The notes under the pieces: generated by a model
The model's input: the letters and a program-made list of their open reading frames with translations, nothing else
Told to the model about the DNA's origin: nothing
The model's database searches: none
Made by a program: the position numbers and the translations under genes
NCBI GenBank assembly: GCA_023897205.1
Contig: JAHWDD010000007.1
Span: 186,001 to 250,000, forward strand
Source: Exophiala sp. HKRS030
Lineage: Eukaryota > Ascomycota > Eurotiomycetes > Chaetothyriales > Herpotrichiellaceae
Direction of reading: 5' to 3'
DNA length: 64,000 bases
Part shown: positions 23,035 through 35,294 of the stretch, one piece after another
How the letters are laid out: the number at the start of each line of letters is the position of its first letter
How positions within the stretch are numbered: position 1 is the first letter of the stretch

Positions 23035-24566
23035 TCAATCGATGCCGTTGTATTCAACGGCACCCCACCATTTCCGACTCAAGCACTTACCTACCATCGT
23101 TATGTTGTCGACTTCTCCCCTCTCGCGATCTTGCTCTTGTAGATACTCGCACACGGCGTTGTCGGCGTCTCCTTCTGCATCGTAGTAGAATATCCCCGGC
23201 ACACTATCTGGTGAATCAAAGACCTGCCACGATCGGTAGTTCGGTGGAAGTTCTGGGAATGCTGCTGACGACCCAGACCCCTCGCCCGGCGCTGCAAGTT
23301 CCGGCTTCGAAGCTTGATCCCTCTTCGCGAGACCCGCCGGGTCGGAGCACATGTTCAGTTCTCCCGAGACTTGCGAGAGCTGCTGCTTCGTCCAGGCGCG
23401 CGGCATCCGTTTCTTCTCGTACAGGGACACCGCTTCACGGATGCTGAGCACGCCCCGAACGACCTCGCTGATCACGCGACCTAGGAAAACACCGTCCTCT
23501 TGTGCAGTGCCGGCACCCTGGCCCGTGTGGTTCTGCATGCAATGGCACGCGTCGCCGAGGAGGACGACGTTCTTGTGCTCGTTCGTCCAGCTCGGCATGG
23601 GTGGCATGACGAGTAGGGGCCAACGTTGTGTGTAGTTGACGAGCTTGATGATGGATTGGATGGCCGGACTGTAGTCTTTGTAGTATGCACGAAACTCGTC
23701 AATGTCGACCTCTTCCATCTTCTCGACATAGTAGTCTTTGCAAAACGAAGTGACGACGTTGAGTTCCTTGCCGCCCGACAAGGGGTAAGTGAGAATATAT
23801 CCATTTGGACCTGGGGGCGATCAGTACAGGCCGGGCACCGCGGCGTTGTGTAGACTAGGTACATACCCGTCCACATATCCATGGTGTTGCTTAAAAGAGA
23901 CTTTGCTTCGGGGATCTTGCTCAAAACCTCATCTCGAGTCACCACGCCACGGTAAGCGGCGACCTTGGACGTCGCTCGGGGCTGAACATTGGGAAAGAGT
24001 TGTTGACGAACGAAGCTCTTGATGCCATCGGCTCCCACGAGGAGATCAAATGTGTACGAATCCCCTTTGGTCGTCGTGGCAGTGACCTTGTCCGGGGTAG
24101 ATTCGAGCTTGTTCACACGAGCGTCGACAATGATGTTGACACCGTGACGGCGAGCAGACTCTGTGAGTCCCGCGTGGAAATGGTCCCGTCGTGCGATGTA
24201 GTGTGGGAAACCACTTATTTTCTTGACTCTCGCGGAGTCGACTCGAGTGACAACTTGTCCATTCAGTCCCCAAGTACGCACTTCGTCAACTTCGACCAGA
24301 TTGTCGCCGATAATTTCATCAATCCCCCATCGTATAACATATCACGAGACGTTGGGGAAAATCTATCCGCCAATTGTCAATCACTCTCGCACAGGACTTG
24401 CTGACAATGGCCAAAGACAAACCTGAATACCCGCCCCGATCTCTCCCAACTCTGTTGCGGCCTCGAGGATGGTGACCTTTGCGCCTCCTCGTTTCAGAGC
24501 AATCGCTGCTGCTAGGCCACCCAGGCCGGCGCCACAGACGCCAACGTGAACTTGAACTGGTGCCAT
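23035..24566 (-). pseudogene. FAD-dependent monooxygenase (salicylate hydroxylase-like) with in-frame TGA
   Basis: Exons 24566-24423, 24362-23867 and 23810-23035 splice in phase to a flavoprotein of about 471 codons. The N-terminus has the FAD dinucleotide-binding motif GVCGAGLGGLAAAIALKRGG and an E after TILEA. The middle has the second FAD motif, LLVGADGIKSFVR. The C-terminal half has VVLLGDACHCMQNHTGQGAG, the GD motif of aromatic-ring hydroxylases. These enzymes use NAD(P)H and O2 to hydroxylate small aromatics. In exon 2, the second residue block reads IFPNVS, then TGA (24342-24344), then YVIRWGIDEI; relatives have an R-like residue at this point, so CGA to TGA is the simplest change. No alternative acceptor I could find avoids the stop. 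The gene is otherwise intact, so the loss is recent, or the base is a sequence error. An alternative start is ATG 24587. A GTAAGT near 23090 could mark a further 3' intron. Confidence 0.65.
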
Positions 24567-24587
24567 TGCCGCTCGGGCGTTGAGCAT

Positions 24588-26661
24588 CCGGCATTACCTG
24601 TAATGAGATGATCAGACGGCCGGGAACAGCCAAGCCTAGCAGAAGACGCTTGCAACGGAGGCGCTATCGGTGCCTTGCATGCCGGAGTTGGGTTGGATGG
24701 TTTTTGCTTTTTCGGCAATGTGGGATGTTCATAGTCCTGATTTCTTATCATGTGCTTTGATAAGATTCATTTTGGCCCTCGACACCCATTATCATCTGTC
24801 GTTGTTATTGCGAAAGGAGAATGTGATCGCGTGTAGTCAACATGATTTTTCTTTATCAGTATGCCACCCCAACTACCGTCGATAATGCCTGTAACTTGAT
24901 TGCAAAGAGGGGTTACTCTAGGCGACCTCCATACTCCGGTGTAGGTGAGAGTCGAAGTATCTCTCCGGGCACATGTTATTACACCAAACACACAACAATC
25001 TACCTGTAGCCGACCTGACTTAGGCCCGAACAAAAAGTTAAGACTCCGTGCACAAATAGATAATAATGCTTGCTTGCAACCTCACGATCTGGGGTAACTC
25101 CACACCTACAAAAAGCATGGTATGAGCGAGATGCATTGGGCTCGTAGACCATTTCCCAGCACGGGCCCGGTCAAGGAGACCCCGTCCCTCTTCTAGAGTT
25201 GATGGGTGCATGAGCCATAATAATGAAGCAGATGTCTGCCGCGTCCAAAGTCTCGCTAAGCACGGCATTGCTGGTCGTGGCGTTCAACAGTGCGAGACAT
25301 GTTCGAGCCCACCAATAACACAGGCACGGCAAGGAAATTTCAAAAACATTGGCGAAACGAGAATCTCACACGCGTCGTCGTCGCGTTACGAATAGTCTGC
25401 AACTGCGAGACCGGAGAAAGTCAAGATGATTAAGCTAACGAGCCTGGTGAGCCCTGTACGAGTACTCCGGGTCACAGCCACCTCCTCTCCCATCAGTCAA
25501 AACGGACGGATAAGTCAGACCACGAGAAACAGGAGTGCTTTAGCATGCTTCATGGGGATGTTCTGTATCTATCCGTACTCCGTACTAAATAGGCATGGGC
25601 ACCTTGGGGGTAAGGAGTACGGAGGGGGAGGATGTTGACACTATCTCACTTGTATAGGGATGCCTGGAGAGCCTAATCATTAGACTAAGGTAGTTCTAGG
25701 TAAATACTGAACCCTGGCGAGCCTGTTAGGTTTAAATGCCTTCAGCTTCCTAGAGGTAGCTTAGTGCTTGCGAACCCCCAGGCCATCGGGGGGAAGGGTC
25801 AGGAGTAAAAGAATACGAAATATTACTTGGGCAGGGAGACAGAGACATGCCTTCAAAGATGATATTTCTCTCTCTGTGTCGTGCATCGTACTTTGTGACC
25901 ACAGTACGTCGTCGTGCATGGCGATGATTTATTTGTCCGACCGCGAGATGTCTCTGCCAATTACGGATACCGAGTTCTGTAACCATTGGACGGTGGCCAG
26001 CCGAAGAAGATGGTTGGGTTCCCGAGTCAGCACTTTTTTTCGGGTGTCGAGCTGCATGCTGGGTGGATTCTTCAGGCGTGGATATAGACGAGGGTCAGGG
26101 AATTTCGTAGTTGCAGTCGTAACCTGGTCGCTCGCAGTCGGGCACCTGCATTCTTCAAACCTCCACCACCTCTTTTGCTTCTACTCCCTCGTGCTCATCT
26201 TTTCGCAGGACACACAGTTTCTCCCTTTTTTCCCCTACTACTTTGTGTGTGACTTCTCTGTATATGCTGACATTCTTCGTCTTTCTCACCTCTTCTCTTT
26301 TGCCCTCACAGTGCACTCAACTTGCAGGAGATAGCCACCCATCGACATCCCGCCTGACCTCTGCCTCCTCTTTCTCGAACCTCCAATCGGGCGCCTATTC
26401 TCTGCCCTACTCCACCTTCGACACCTGCCACTACAACTGACAAAAAGACTTCCCTCTCTGCCTCCGTCCAAGACCCTGTGTCGTTTGCATGAGGCCTCGC
26501 ATGATCAGGTCCTCGATAGTCCTGTGTTAACCTGCCGCACACGACCTATACCACGCCCGGATCCCGCAGCGATCGAACATGCAGATCCTGGCCGCCCTGC
26601 TGCGCTCCGAAAGGCACCATCAAGTCGTCCTGTCCGTCTCTCAGCGGTGAACTCTGGTGAA
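24588..26661. other. Intergenic and leader region upstream of the RasGEF
   Basis: 24.6-25.8 kb shows no gene. It contains TACGGAGTA-type motifs (25573-25586 and 25612-25624). 26.1-26.6 kb is C/T-rich on the plus strand, typical of a fungal promoter and 5' leader. The RasGEF frame stays open upstream of its first ATG from at least 26.43 kb, so a 5' exon may lie here. Confidence 0.45.
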
Positions 26662-29600
26662 ATGTCAACGTCGCGCAGGGTTGCACAAGACTCGACTCCT
26701 CCATCACAGGCAGTCAAGTCGGGGTCGACCTTTGCCGCAGCTTTCCATTACACAGAGCCCAGCAGACCTGCTCAATCCGCCCCGCGTACAGCAACGTCTG
26801 CCGTCCATCAGTCGGGCATGAGCGGCCTCTCGCCGCGCCGTCGTGCTGCCCAGGCGGCTGCCATGAACGGCTATGTCGCCAGCCCTGATCTCCCTCCTCC
26901 GCCACCGCCCATGTATGTTCGAGCGTTGTATAATTACGATGCGGATGACCACACCAGTCTGAGTTTTCGCGCAGGCGATATCATCCAGGTCTTGACACAA
27001 CTCGAGAGTGGGTGGTGGGACGGGGTGATCAATAATGTCCGGGGCTGGTTCCCCAGTAATTATACGGTTGAGATATCGGATGCAAATGAGCTGGTTGAAT
27101 TAACTGGCCAAGATGAGAGTGAAACGGGATCAGGGACCGAGGAGGATTACGATGATGAAGAGGAGGATTCGGATACTCGCACACAGGACGAAGATTCCGA
27201 CCTACCTATAGAGGGTGGAACGGAGCAGCCTCAAGAAGAGGCCGCCTTTTGGGTCCCCCAGGCGACTCCAGATGGACGATTGTTCTATTTCAATACCTTG
27301 ACCGGTGTTAGTACCATGGAGCTGCCATTAGAAACGCCAACAAGCTCAGATGAGACTGGGCCAAGGGAGCGCAATAACTTTCGCATACCGGACCAGACTA
27401 GACCGCCTCCTGAAATGATGGCTGGAAGGTATGGGCAGAACGAGGAGGACTATGATGGGTCGGCGTCTGAAGCAGATGGTGAACAGTCTTTCCGTTCCTC
27501 ACGCAAGAAGGGGTCCATGACTTCTGGTAGTATTTCCACGTCGACGTCCATGGATTCAATCGATGTAAGTGCCGCGAGACAAGCTGGTAATCAGGTTTCA
27601 AATCCTCTCACAAGCACGTTCGGAACCTCAATGGCACTGCCGCCACTAGGAACGACTGCCACTTCATTCACTGTGCCGCCGCACCAGAAGCTCTCCAAGT
27701 CACCAATGCCCAAATATTTCCTGGATGATACAGGTGCTGCGCCTGTCACGTGGAATACACTTGTCGAGAATATGCGTGTAGCCATCGAAGCTTATCGGCA
27801 TGCTATTCGTGTCCAGGCACGAGCTGACTATGTTCGAAAAGCTGAAGATATTTCCGACCACCTGCGGATGTTACTTGCCGCAGGTTCAGGGACAACTGAC
27901 AACCATTCTGGAAACCCTTCCATCATCTCACAGAACAAAGCCTTGTACCCTCACTTTAGGGAAATGATGTCCAAATTCTCCAAACTCGTCCTATCCTCCC
28001 ATATCGCCGCCGCCGACTGGCCAGGACCGGATGCTTTGACTAAGTGTCTACAAGAAGCTGAAGGTGTTATGAACGGTGTCTATGGTTATGTTGATGTGGC
28101 AAGACAACAACGTGGTGAAGAGATACCTCGACTCATCCCGGGCTTTATCATGGGGAGCAAGGTGGGAGGCAGTTGGAAAGACAACAACCTCGACAGCCAG
28201 ACTAATCTGGAGGAGACCTCGTTCATGGACTCTGGCGATGAACTGAGCTCACGACCATCCCTGCCACTTGATGCCAATCTGCTACAACAAATCGATGATT
28301 GTAAGAACAATCTGATAGCGGCTGTTCGCAGTCTAGAAGAGAATCTCGTCCTGACCGATAAGATTGTGACACCGGCACGACAATCTGCCATTAGCGACGA
28401 TGTCTGCCACGGGGCAAGCATAGTCATTGACTACTTCCGACCCTGGATGCATCTCGTTGAATCCATTGACCTTTCTGGCCTGGGCAATGTTTTTCAGAAA
28501 TCAACACCGGTAGAGTTTGGGTCCCAGAAGCAAAGAGTATACGACTCTGTAGGCGAGGTCGTTGTGTGCTGCCAGGCTGTGACAGCACCACTTCCGGATG
28601 AATGGGCGGAGATCAGGGGCGAGTCCCTGGATACTCGTATGAACAACGTACGTGATGCATGCAAGCAAATGGAAACACACGTTTCCAATTTGGGCCACTC
28701 ACTGCGGTTGTTGCTGCCAGCTAGCAACCTAAATGTTTCGGGGGTCACGAGCAAGCGAGACCACCGAAATACGGATGGGGGCGAGACATATCAGAATCAC
28801 CACCTGAGATCCGACTCTAACCATGCCAACAATCTCCGACCAGCGTTGGCTGACATTGGCCAGTCAAAGTCATACACTATAGGTCAAGAGCCACCAGCAG
28901 CGGACAAGGTCCGTCGTCCTCCCACCAAAGATAAGGCAAGGCAGTTCTTTGGCCAGATTCCGCCAAATCTCACCCAATTGAAGACTTCCAATATCGAGCC
29001 CAGCTTCAATTCTGATGATGTCCCATGGTACTTGCAGCTTGACCACGCTGACGAAGTCATATATGACACCAAGACTGATCCGCCTCAAGTCAAGAGCGGC
29101 TCGCTCACGGGTTTGGTCGAACAGCTTACTAGACATGACCGACCTGATACAAATTTCACCACCACCTTTCTCCTCACGTATAGATCCTTTACAACAGCGT
29201 CGGAGTTATTCGAACTCTTGGTCAAACGCTTCAATCTACAGCCACCTCCTGGTTTGAACAGAGACGAGTTCTTGATCTGGGAAGAACACAAACAGAAACC
29301 GGCACGATTCCGAGTCTTGAACATTCTCAAGGCCTGGCTTGAGGTGTACTGGATGGAGTGTGATAACGAAAAGAGCAGGGAATTACTTGAACGCATTACA
29401 GCATTTGCTAAGAATGCGCTCAACAGCACCAAAATACCGCTGGCCAAGGTTCTGATTACTATCATCGATCAACGTCTAAAGGGCCAGGAGACGTCATCGA
29501 AGAAGATGGTCCTTACGATAACGAACTCGGCTCCAACCCCAATCTTGCCGAAGAACATGAAGAAGCTGAAATTCCTTGATATCGACCCCACCGAATTTGC

Positions 29601-30393
29601 AAGGCAGTTGACCATCATGGAATCCCGGCTCTATGCCAAGATCAAACCTTCAGAGTGCCTGGCAAAGACATGGGAGAAAAAGGCCCCCGATATGCCTCCT
29701 TATCTGAATGTGCAAGCAGCCATCTTGCACTCTAACCAGTTGACCAACTGGACGGCTGAAATGATCCTAGCACACTCTGAGGTGAAGAAGAGAGTCGTCG
29801 TCGTGAAGCATTTTGTTGCGATCGCGGATGTAAGTGATAACATTGAAGTATACAGACTAGTGCTAATCTCTGCATAGAAATGCCGCGCGCTGAATAACTT
29901 CTCAGCTGTGACAGCAATCATTTCTGCATTTGGAACAGCACCAATTCTTCGCCTTGGGCGAACGTGGCAAGGAGTCAATCCAAAGACACAAGCAATGCTG
30001 GAGTCGATGAGACAGTTGATCTCTACAGCGAAGAACTTCTCGCAATATCGAGAGACACTGGCTACTGCAACTCCGCCTTGCATTCCATTCATGGGTGTCT
30101 ATATGACGGATTTGATCTTCATTGAAGACGGCATTCCGTCACTTGCAAAGAACTCGGAGCTGATCAATTTCTCTAAACGAACCAAGACAGCTGAAGTTAT
30201 CCGATTGATCCAACAGTACCAGAATGTTCCATATAACCTGAATCCTGTACCGGACTTGCAAGATTGGATCGCAGAGAACATGAGGAATGCAGGTGATGTG
30301 CAAGAGATGTATGCGCAGAGCTTGAAGATTGAGCCCCGTGAGCGAGAAGAGGAAAAAATTGCTAGACTATTGTCAGAATCTGGGTTTTTGTGA
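26662..30393 (+). CDS. cdc25: Cdc25-type Ras guanine nucleotide exchange factor with SH3
   Basis: Exons 26662-29829 and 29878-30393 give about 1227 residues. Domains in order: an SH3 domain (YVRALYNYDADDHTSLSF ... GWFPSNYTVEI, about 85-140); an acidic stretch; a degenerate WW-like segment (FWVPQATPDGRLFYFNTLTG, about 195-225, with the second Trp replaced by Met); a long linker; a RasGEF N-terminal domain (GSLTGLVEQLTRHDRPDTNF); and the catalytic RasGEF domain (DPTEFARQLTIMES, LNVQAAILHSNQLTNW, NNFSAVTAIISAFGTAPILR, PFMGVYMTDLIFIEDG). The family loads Ras with GTP upstream of adenylate cyclase/PKA. The only intron interrupts the catalytic domain. Start taken at the first in-frame ATG; the frame is open upstream, so the N-terminus may be longer. 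Confidence 0.9.
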
Positions 30394-31179
30394 AGACCTA
30401 TGGGGGGTCCGTTTTTCAAGTCTGTCATCTTCTCCCAATGGCCAGTACATATGTGGTGTTTATATGGTTGACAAACTCGGAATGGTGGCGGCATTGTGTC
30501 TGGCTTTCAGAGCTCTGGTGTTTGCGAGAAACCCGTGCTCACTGTTTGGGGCTTGATTGATACTGCTGCACGTGGTACCTGATGGGGGAAGTCCACATTT
30601 TGCTCAAAGCTACGAGATCACGCAATAGGTTACGAGTTTCATGCCATGGCTATGGATTAATATGACGGCGCCCAAGTCTAGTATCAGAGGGCAAAGGGGG
30701 ATATCTATTACTGAGAAGGCGCAAGAGACCAAAAAAAGAACGATGATATATACTGAACAATGCCGAGGGTGATTCGTCTATACCACAGTACCTATATTTT
30801 CTTCTTCCATATATATGGGGTATTTCCTGCGCCTACAGAAGTGTGTGTATAGGTAGGTAGGTAGGTAGTTGGGTAAGTAAGTACATAAGATGTCCGAAGA
30901 TAGCTCGGAATACAGAGTACATCCTCTGAGGACTCAAATGGTAAGCAGACGGATATGTTGCCGTCGACCGGATAAATGCCCACGGAGTTGTTGGAGAAGC
31001 TTGGGCTTTGTGTGCCTCGCTCCGAACCCCGTTAAAACCCCAAAACGGAGTCAAATAGTGATAACGCTTTCTGTCCCTCACAAAACAAGTGACTAAAGCT
31101 ACAAGTATCTTACTGTGTCGCATCTTTTGCCAACTACTCCCCACTGCCACAGATTTTTTTTCTTTCTCCTGTGCTGTAC
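30394..31179. other. Intergenic with microsatellites
   Basis: 786 bp between the RasGEF and the dehydrogenase. It contains a (GT)4 and a (TAGG)n run at 30841-30868. The T-rich tract at 31153-31168 is close to the dehydrogenase start and probably part of its promoter or leader. No gene is seen. Confidence 0.5.
30841..30868. repeat. GT and TAGG microsatellite
   Basis: A (GT)4 tract is followed by about 4.5 TAGG units, then TTGGGTAAGTAAGTA, an imperfect continuation. It is a simple sequence repeat in a promoter region; length variation between strains is likely. Confidence 0.8.
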
Positions 31180-32520
31180 ATGCCTACCTACCTCCCTTCA
31201 TCTACTGTCACCAACATCTCTCGCGCCGCTGGTAGATCCGTCCGCCTATTCAGCGCTGCCTCTGCTAGACCTCGACCGATACTGAGACCTTCTTCTTCCC
31301 CGCACCACCTCTCCCTCCTCCCACCACCGCAGTCTGCGTTCCGCGCCGCACCACGACAACGGCAAGGAAGACAATTCTCACAGACCTCACACCAAAAAAT
31401 GTCTCTCTCTGCCATGTCCAAACGCCTCGAGGGCAAGACGGTCCTGGTGACGGGAGCCAGTTCTGGGATCGGCAAGTCGGTCGCCCAGGAATTCGCCCGG
31501 ACCAGCCCAAAGAACCTCAAGGTCATCATCACGGCCAGGCGCATCGACACGCTGAAGACGGTCGCGGCCGAGATCGCCAAGGAGGTCGGTGACGGGGTCA
31601 AGGTGTTGCCCGTCCAACTCGACATTTCGAAGCCGGAGGAGGTCGAGCGGTTCGTGCCCAACCTGCCGGCCGAGTTCAGAGACATTGACGTCTTGGTCAA
31701 CAACGCCGGCCTGGTCCGGGGAATGGACCGAGCCCCGGACATCAAGGCCGAAGACATGGAGGTCATGTTCGCCACCAACGTGACGGGTCTGATCAACATG
31801 ACCCAGGCCGTGATGCCCATCTTTTTGAAAAAGAACGGAGGCCAGGACGGCGGCAGCGGCGACATCATCAACATCGGCAGCATCGCCGGCCGAGAGGGTT
31901 ACGCCGGTGGAAGCATCTATTGCGCCACGAAAGCCGCCGTGAGGTCCTTTACCGAAGCCCTGAGACGGGAACTGATCGCTTCCCGCATTCGTGTCATCGA
32001 GATCGACCCTGGTCAGGTTGAGACTGTACGTGACCTTTTTCCTTCTTGGACCCCCTTCGCGTTCCCTCCTTTCCCTTCCTTTCCTATACTGGACGGGACA
32101 CACATGGTCACAACCTGCTCGAAAAAAAAAGGAAAACGAACCATCACATACGAGTATGACAACAAAGGAAAAGGCAAGCAAAGCTAATACTTTTCTGTGT
32201 GTGTGTGTGTATGTAGGAATTCTCGGTCGTCCGATTCTATGGTGACAAGGCCAAGGCCGATGCGGTCTACAAGGGTGTCGAGGCCCTGACACCGGACGAC
32301 ATTGCGGAGATCGTCGTCTTCGCCGCCGGCCGACGAGAGAACGTCGTGTTGGCCGATAGTTTGGTTTTCCCCAACCACCAGGTATGTCACCTACATTTTC
32401 CATTCGTGCCAACGAAGAAGAAAGTCCTTGCCATTCTTTTGACCATGGATCCGCTGACAACTGGTTTCTATATAACCGGGTACATAGGCTTCGGCGACCA
32501 TTATGCACCGAAAATCATGA
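31180..32520 (+). CDS. Short-chain dehydrogenase, NADP-dependent 3-hydroxy acid type
   Basis: Exons 31180-32025, 32217-32381 and 32488-32520. The core (from Met74, nt 31399) is 274 residues, as in yeast YMR226C-like serine/3-hydroxy acid dehydrogenases. Rossmann motif TGASSGIG, then NNAG (VLVNNAGLV), then the catalytic Ser in INIGSIAGREG and YxxxK as YCATK. The last exon encodes only ASATIMHRKS, the family's conserved basic end. Upstream of Met74 the frame continues 73 residues with many Arg, Ser and Ala and no acidic residues (RAAGRSVRLFSAASARPRP), resembling a mitochondrial presequence. Met74 has a strong start context (AAAAAATGTC). Two forms, mitochondrial and cytosolic, are possible. Intron 1 is long (191 bp) and holds a GT repeat. 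Confidence 0.9.
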
Positions 32521-32956
32521 CTGGAAAAACTTTCCTTGCCCAAAATGTGACAAGTCAAGATGGCCGCGGACAGCGATCACCTTTTCTCTGACCTTGAAAG
32601 GATGTCTTTTCCAACTTTGCTCTACGAGTAAACTTGGCTTCGGATTGGTCGGCCCCTCTTCATCCATCGGTCGGTCTTCGCGGCAGAATCTACACATGTT
32701 AAAAAAACCACATAGAACAAACATATGGATGACTAGAAGAACAAAAAAGGCTTTATGATACTCTTTGCATTTCGATATCTCATCTTTGCCGAAACAAATC
32801 GTGACTAGCTAACGCTTCCACACGTCGACCCCATGCAGCGACCCTACCGCCCCCTAGAGGTCCAGCAAGGGTGGTCGTCTGCTGCTACTGAAAGCGAACG
32901 GACTCACGCCAAGTCTCCTCGGAGCCTATCGAGCGCCATTCTACATGTCACATTTC
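32521..32956. other. Convergent intergenic region
   Basis: 436 bp that should contain the 3' UTRs of the dehydrogenase and the following minus-strand gene. Nothing else is recognised. Confidence 0.5.
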
Positions 32957-34570
32957 TCAATTCAACCTCCGCCGCTTTTCAGAACCGCCTGCTTCGCCTG
33001 TGACATATTGTTCTGGATTCTTAGGGGATTGTTTCTGACCTCGTTTGTTATTTTTCCTTCCTTGCCGATTTCGTCGCGACCCTTGCCGGCCTGGACGACT
33101 GTCTTGTCGAGGGTCATTGTAGCTGCGGAAATCGACTCGATGATGAGAAGATCCCGATCCACGAGGTCCGTGGGGAGGAGGATTGTTTTGACGTCCGACC
33201 TTTTCGTTCGTTTTGTTCTCTTGCTGCCGCTGAAATTGGTTTGGATGCTGACGTTCATATTCTCTTTGCCAGGTTCTCATCTGCATCCGCCAATCATCAT
33301 GGTCTTGAGGTAAACCACCTGCTCTGGATTGGCGCGGGTCGGCGGCTGGATCGGGGGGTTCATAAGGGTCGCCGTAGTTTAGCAAGACGGGCCACGGATG
33401 TCTGGGAGCAGTGCGTTGAGCTGAAGTTGCTTCTACAGTCGTAGGGAGCTGAGACGGCGGCCTTGAGGGACTGGTGACGGAGGGCGTAACAAGGCCTTCT
33501 TCTTCGTCCGACGATTCTCGTGGGCTGGCTTCTGGCAAGATGCGTCTGCGGATGTACATGGGCCTAGCCTCCGCAGCCATAGCTTCCTTTCGCACATGCA
33601 GTTCATCGAAACTGGTAATCTCTCCATCGGTGGGAATCAAAGCGAACACCGGGTCTTCATAGACCGCATTCCAGTGTGGAGTTGTATTGACGTTGGATAG
33701 AGACTCCTTATCGTCAACGTTACGGAAAAGTCGGGACGCAACAAGTGTTGGCTCATGACATTCTTGAATATCCTGCAATGCCATGGTCCCCGCCATAGCC
33801 TCAAGTCTCTGTTGTACGGGTCGACGAGTCTCGGTGATGGGATAATCAAGCGCCCAGAGCTCGTCATCTTCATCAAGAACGGCGAAACCCCAGGTAGACT
33901 TGATCCGACGGTCAGCTTCCTCATCCCACGGCCCCGATCCGGTATCCTGTTCCCAGTGGTGGTCGTGACCTGATGCTGCGTTCCAGGTGTCCCGGTGAGA
34001 ATGGCTTCGAGGTTGAGCAGCAGATGACATCCGGTCTGTTGTAGCACGACGCGAAGACTGGCTCAGACTGTAGTTCTCCGGGCCTTGTGCATAAGCACCG
34101 CCGTACGTGGGGTTCTCGCCACGATGATAGCGGTTGTGGTTTCTCGATTTCTTCCGTCCTTGAACCTTTCTTTTGGCTGCATTTGCTTGAGGCGTGTGCT
34201 TGTGTGACCGGGCCATGTCTTGAAAGTTTCTATCTTCGCGAGGCGGATGGTGGTCTCTGGCACTCTGGGTGCTGTCGTCATTGCTTCTGCCATCCGTCAG
34301 CATTGCTTCAATCGACGATGACCTTGTCTTCAGTTCATTTCTGATTCATGGCAGCTGCCATGGACTCACTTACAAGCCGTGTGTGTGGTCATACCAATGA
34401 CGCGTGCCTGCTGCTTCTTTAGTAAGTCCACGTATTGGCCGCCTCATGAAGTCGATTTCTTGGAAATCCGACTGGCCCAAAGTTGCGGATGCGTGACTTC
34501 TTTGGTTTTGATGATGAGGCGGAAGTGGCGAAGGACGCGACCCTGACCCTCGGTAGCTGTGGCTTTCCAT
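32957..34570 (-). CDS. Uncharacterised disordered basic protein
   Basis: Exons 34570-34374 and 34286-32957 join in phase (..DHTHG-L-SNDDSTQS..) to give 508 residues. I do not recognise the family. The only part with a folded look is residues about 190-310 (STWGFAVLDEDDELWALDYP, TTPHWNAVYEDPVFALIPTDG). The N-terminus is rich in His, Arg and Ser. The C-terminus is Gln/Arg/Pro-rich and ends in a lysine/arginine cluster (SRRNRQGRKNNKRGQK ... EKRRRLN) suitable for nuclear import or nucleic acid binding. The second exon was preferred to start after GGCAG at 34287 because only that acceptor keeps frame with exon 1. Function unknown. Confidence 0.7.
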
Positions 34571-35290
34571 GTCCAGATTCCCAGTCTATTGTGAGTAATT
34601 GCAGAAAGAGCGATTGTCCGAACGCAGCGGGCAAACTTGCATCGTGTATCATATGAGTGAAATGCAATAAGCGGTAACAGAGAAGTGAAAGAAAAGTTGA
34701 GATGATCACCATGAGGCTGCAACCAACCAACCAAGCATCCGTACCCGTGGTGAAGAGATATATACCTACTATCGCGCAAGAAGTTAACGCAAAGACAGAT
34801 GTGCATGTTAGACAAGGCAACAATGACATCTCGATGAGTATCGACGGCGATCTGGTTTTTCAGATGTAAAGTCGATCCCATTGTTGTTCTTATTCTTGTT
34901 GTTGTTAACCTAGGTTTGTCTTCTCAATGACTTTTCTCTAGCGTCAGAAACTTGGTGCAGTATGAATGATAGCCCGCATATAGTCCTCAATCGGTGACGA
35001 TAGGTCTCGAAAATGTGCTTCGACACTGTTACTACCGGGCGCCATACTCGTGGGCCGGCAACGTCGAGGCTATATCAACTTGATGTTTGTGGGGACCCCA
35101 TGGAGATTTTGTGATCCATGTCTCCCAGCTCTTGAAAGTAGTCCCGCCATGAGCTACGGATCACGGATAGAGAGGTCCATCTCCTCCTTTCGTTGCTTGA
35201 CGGTCTCTCTTATACTTTGTGGATAGCTTGTACTTGCTCTCACAGGAGCGATCGTATATTTCTGAAATTGGAATCCCACGGTCATAAATT
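34571..35290. other. Intergenic, upstream flank of a pseudogene
   Basis: 720 bp between the disordered-protein gene and the first recognisable part of the transporter pseudogene. The N-terminal transporter helices that should precede it are not seen here, so they were lost or have changed beyond recognition. Confidence 0.4.
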
Positions 35291-35294
35291 CTAA

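Noticed and set aside
31387..32508. 373-codon minus-strand ORF
   Set aside because: It is antisense to the dehydrogenase exons, in GC-rich codons that leave the opposite frame open. The plus strand has the catalytic motifs.
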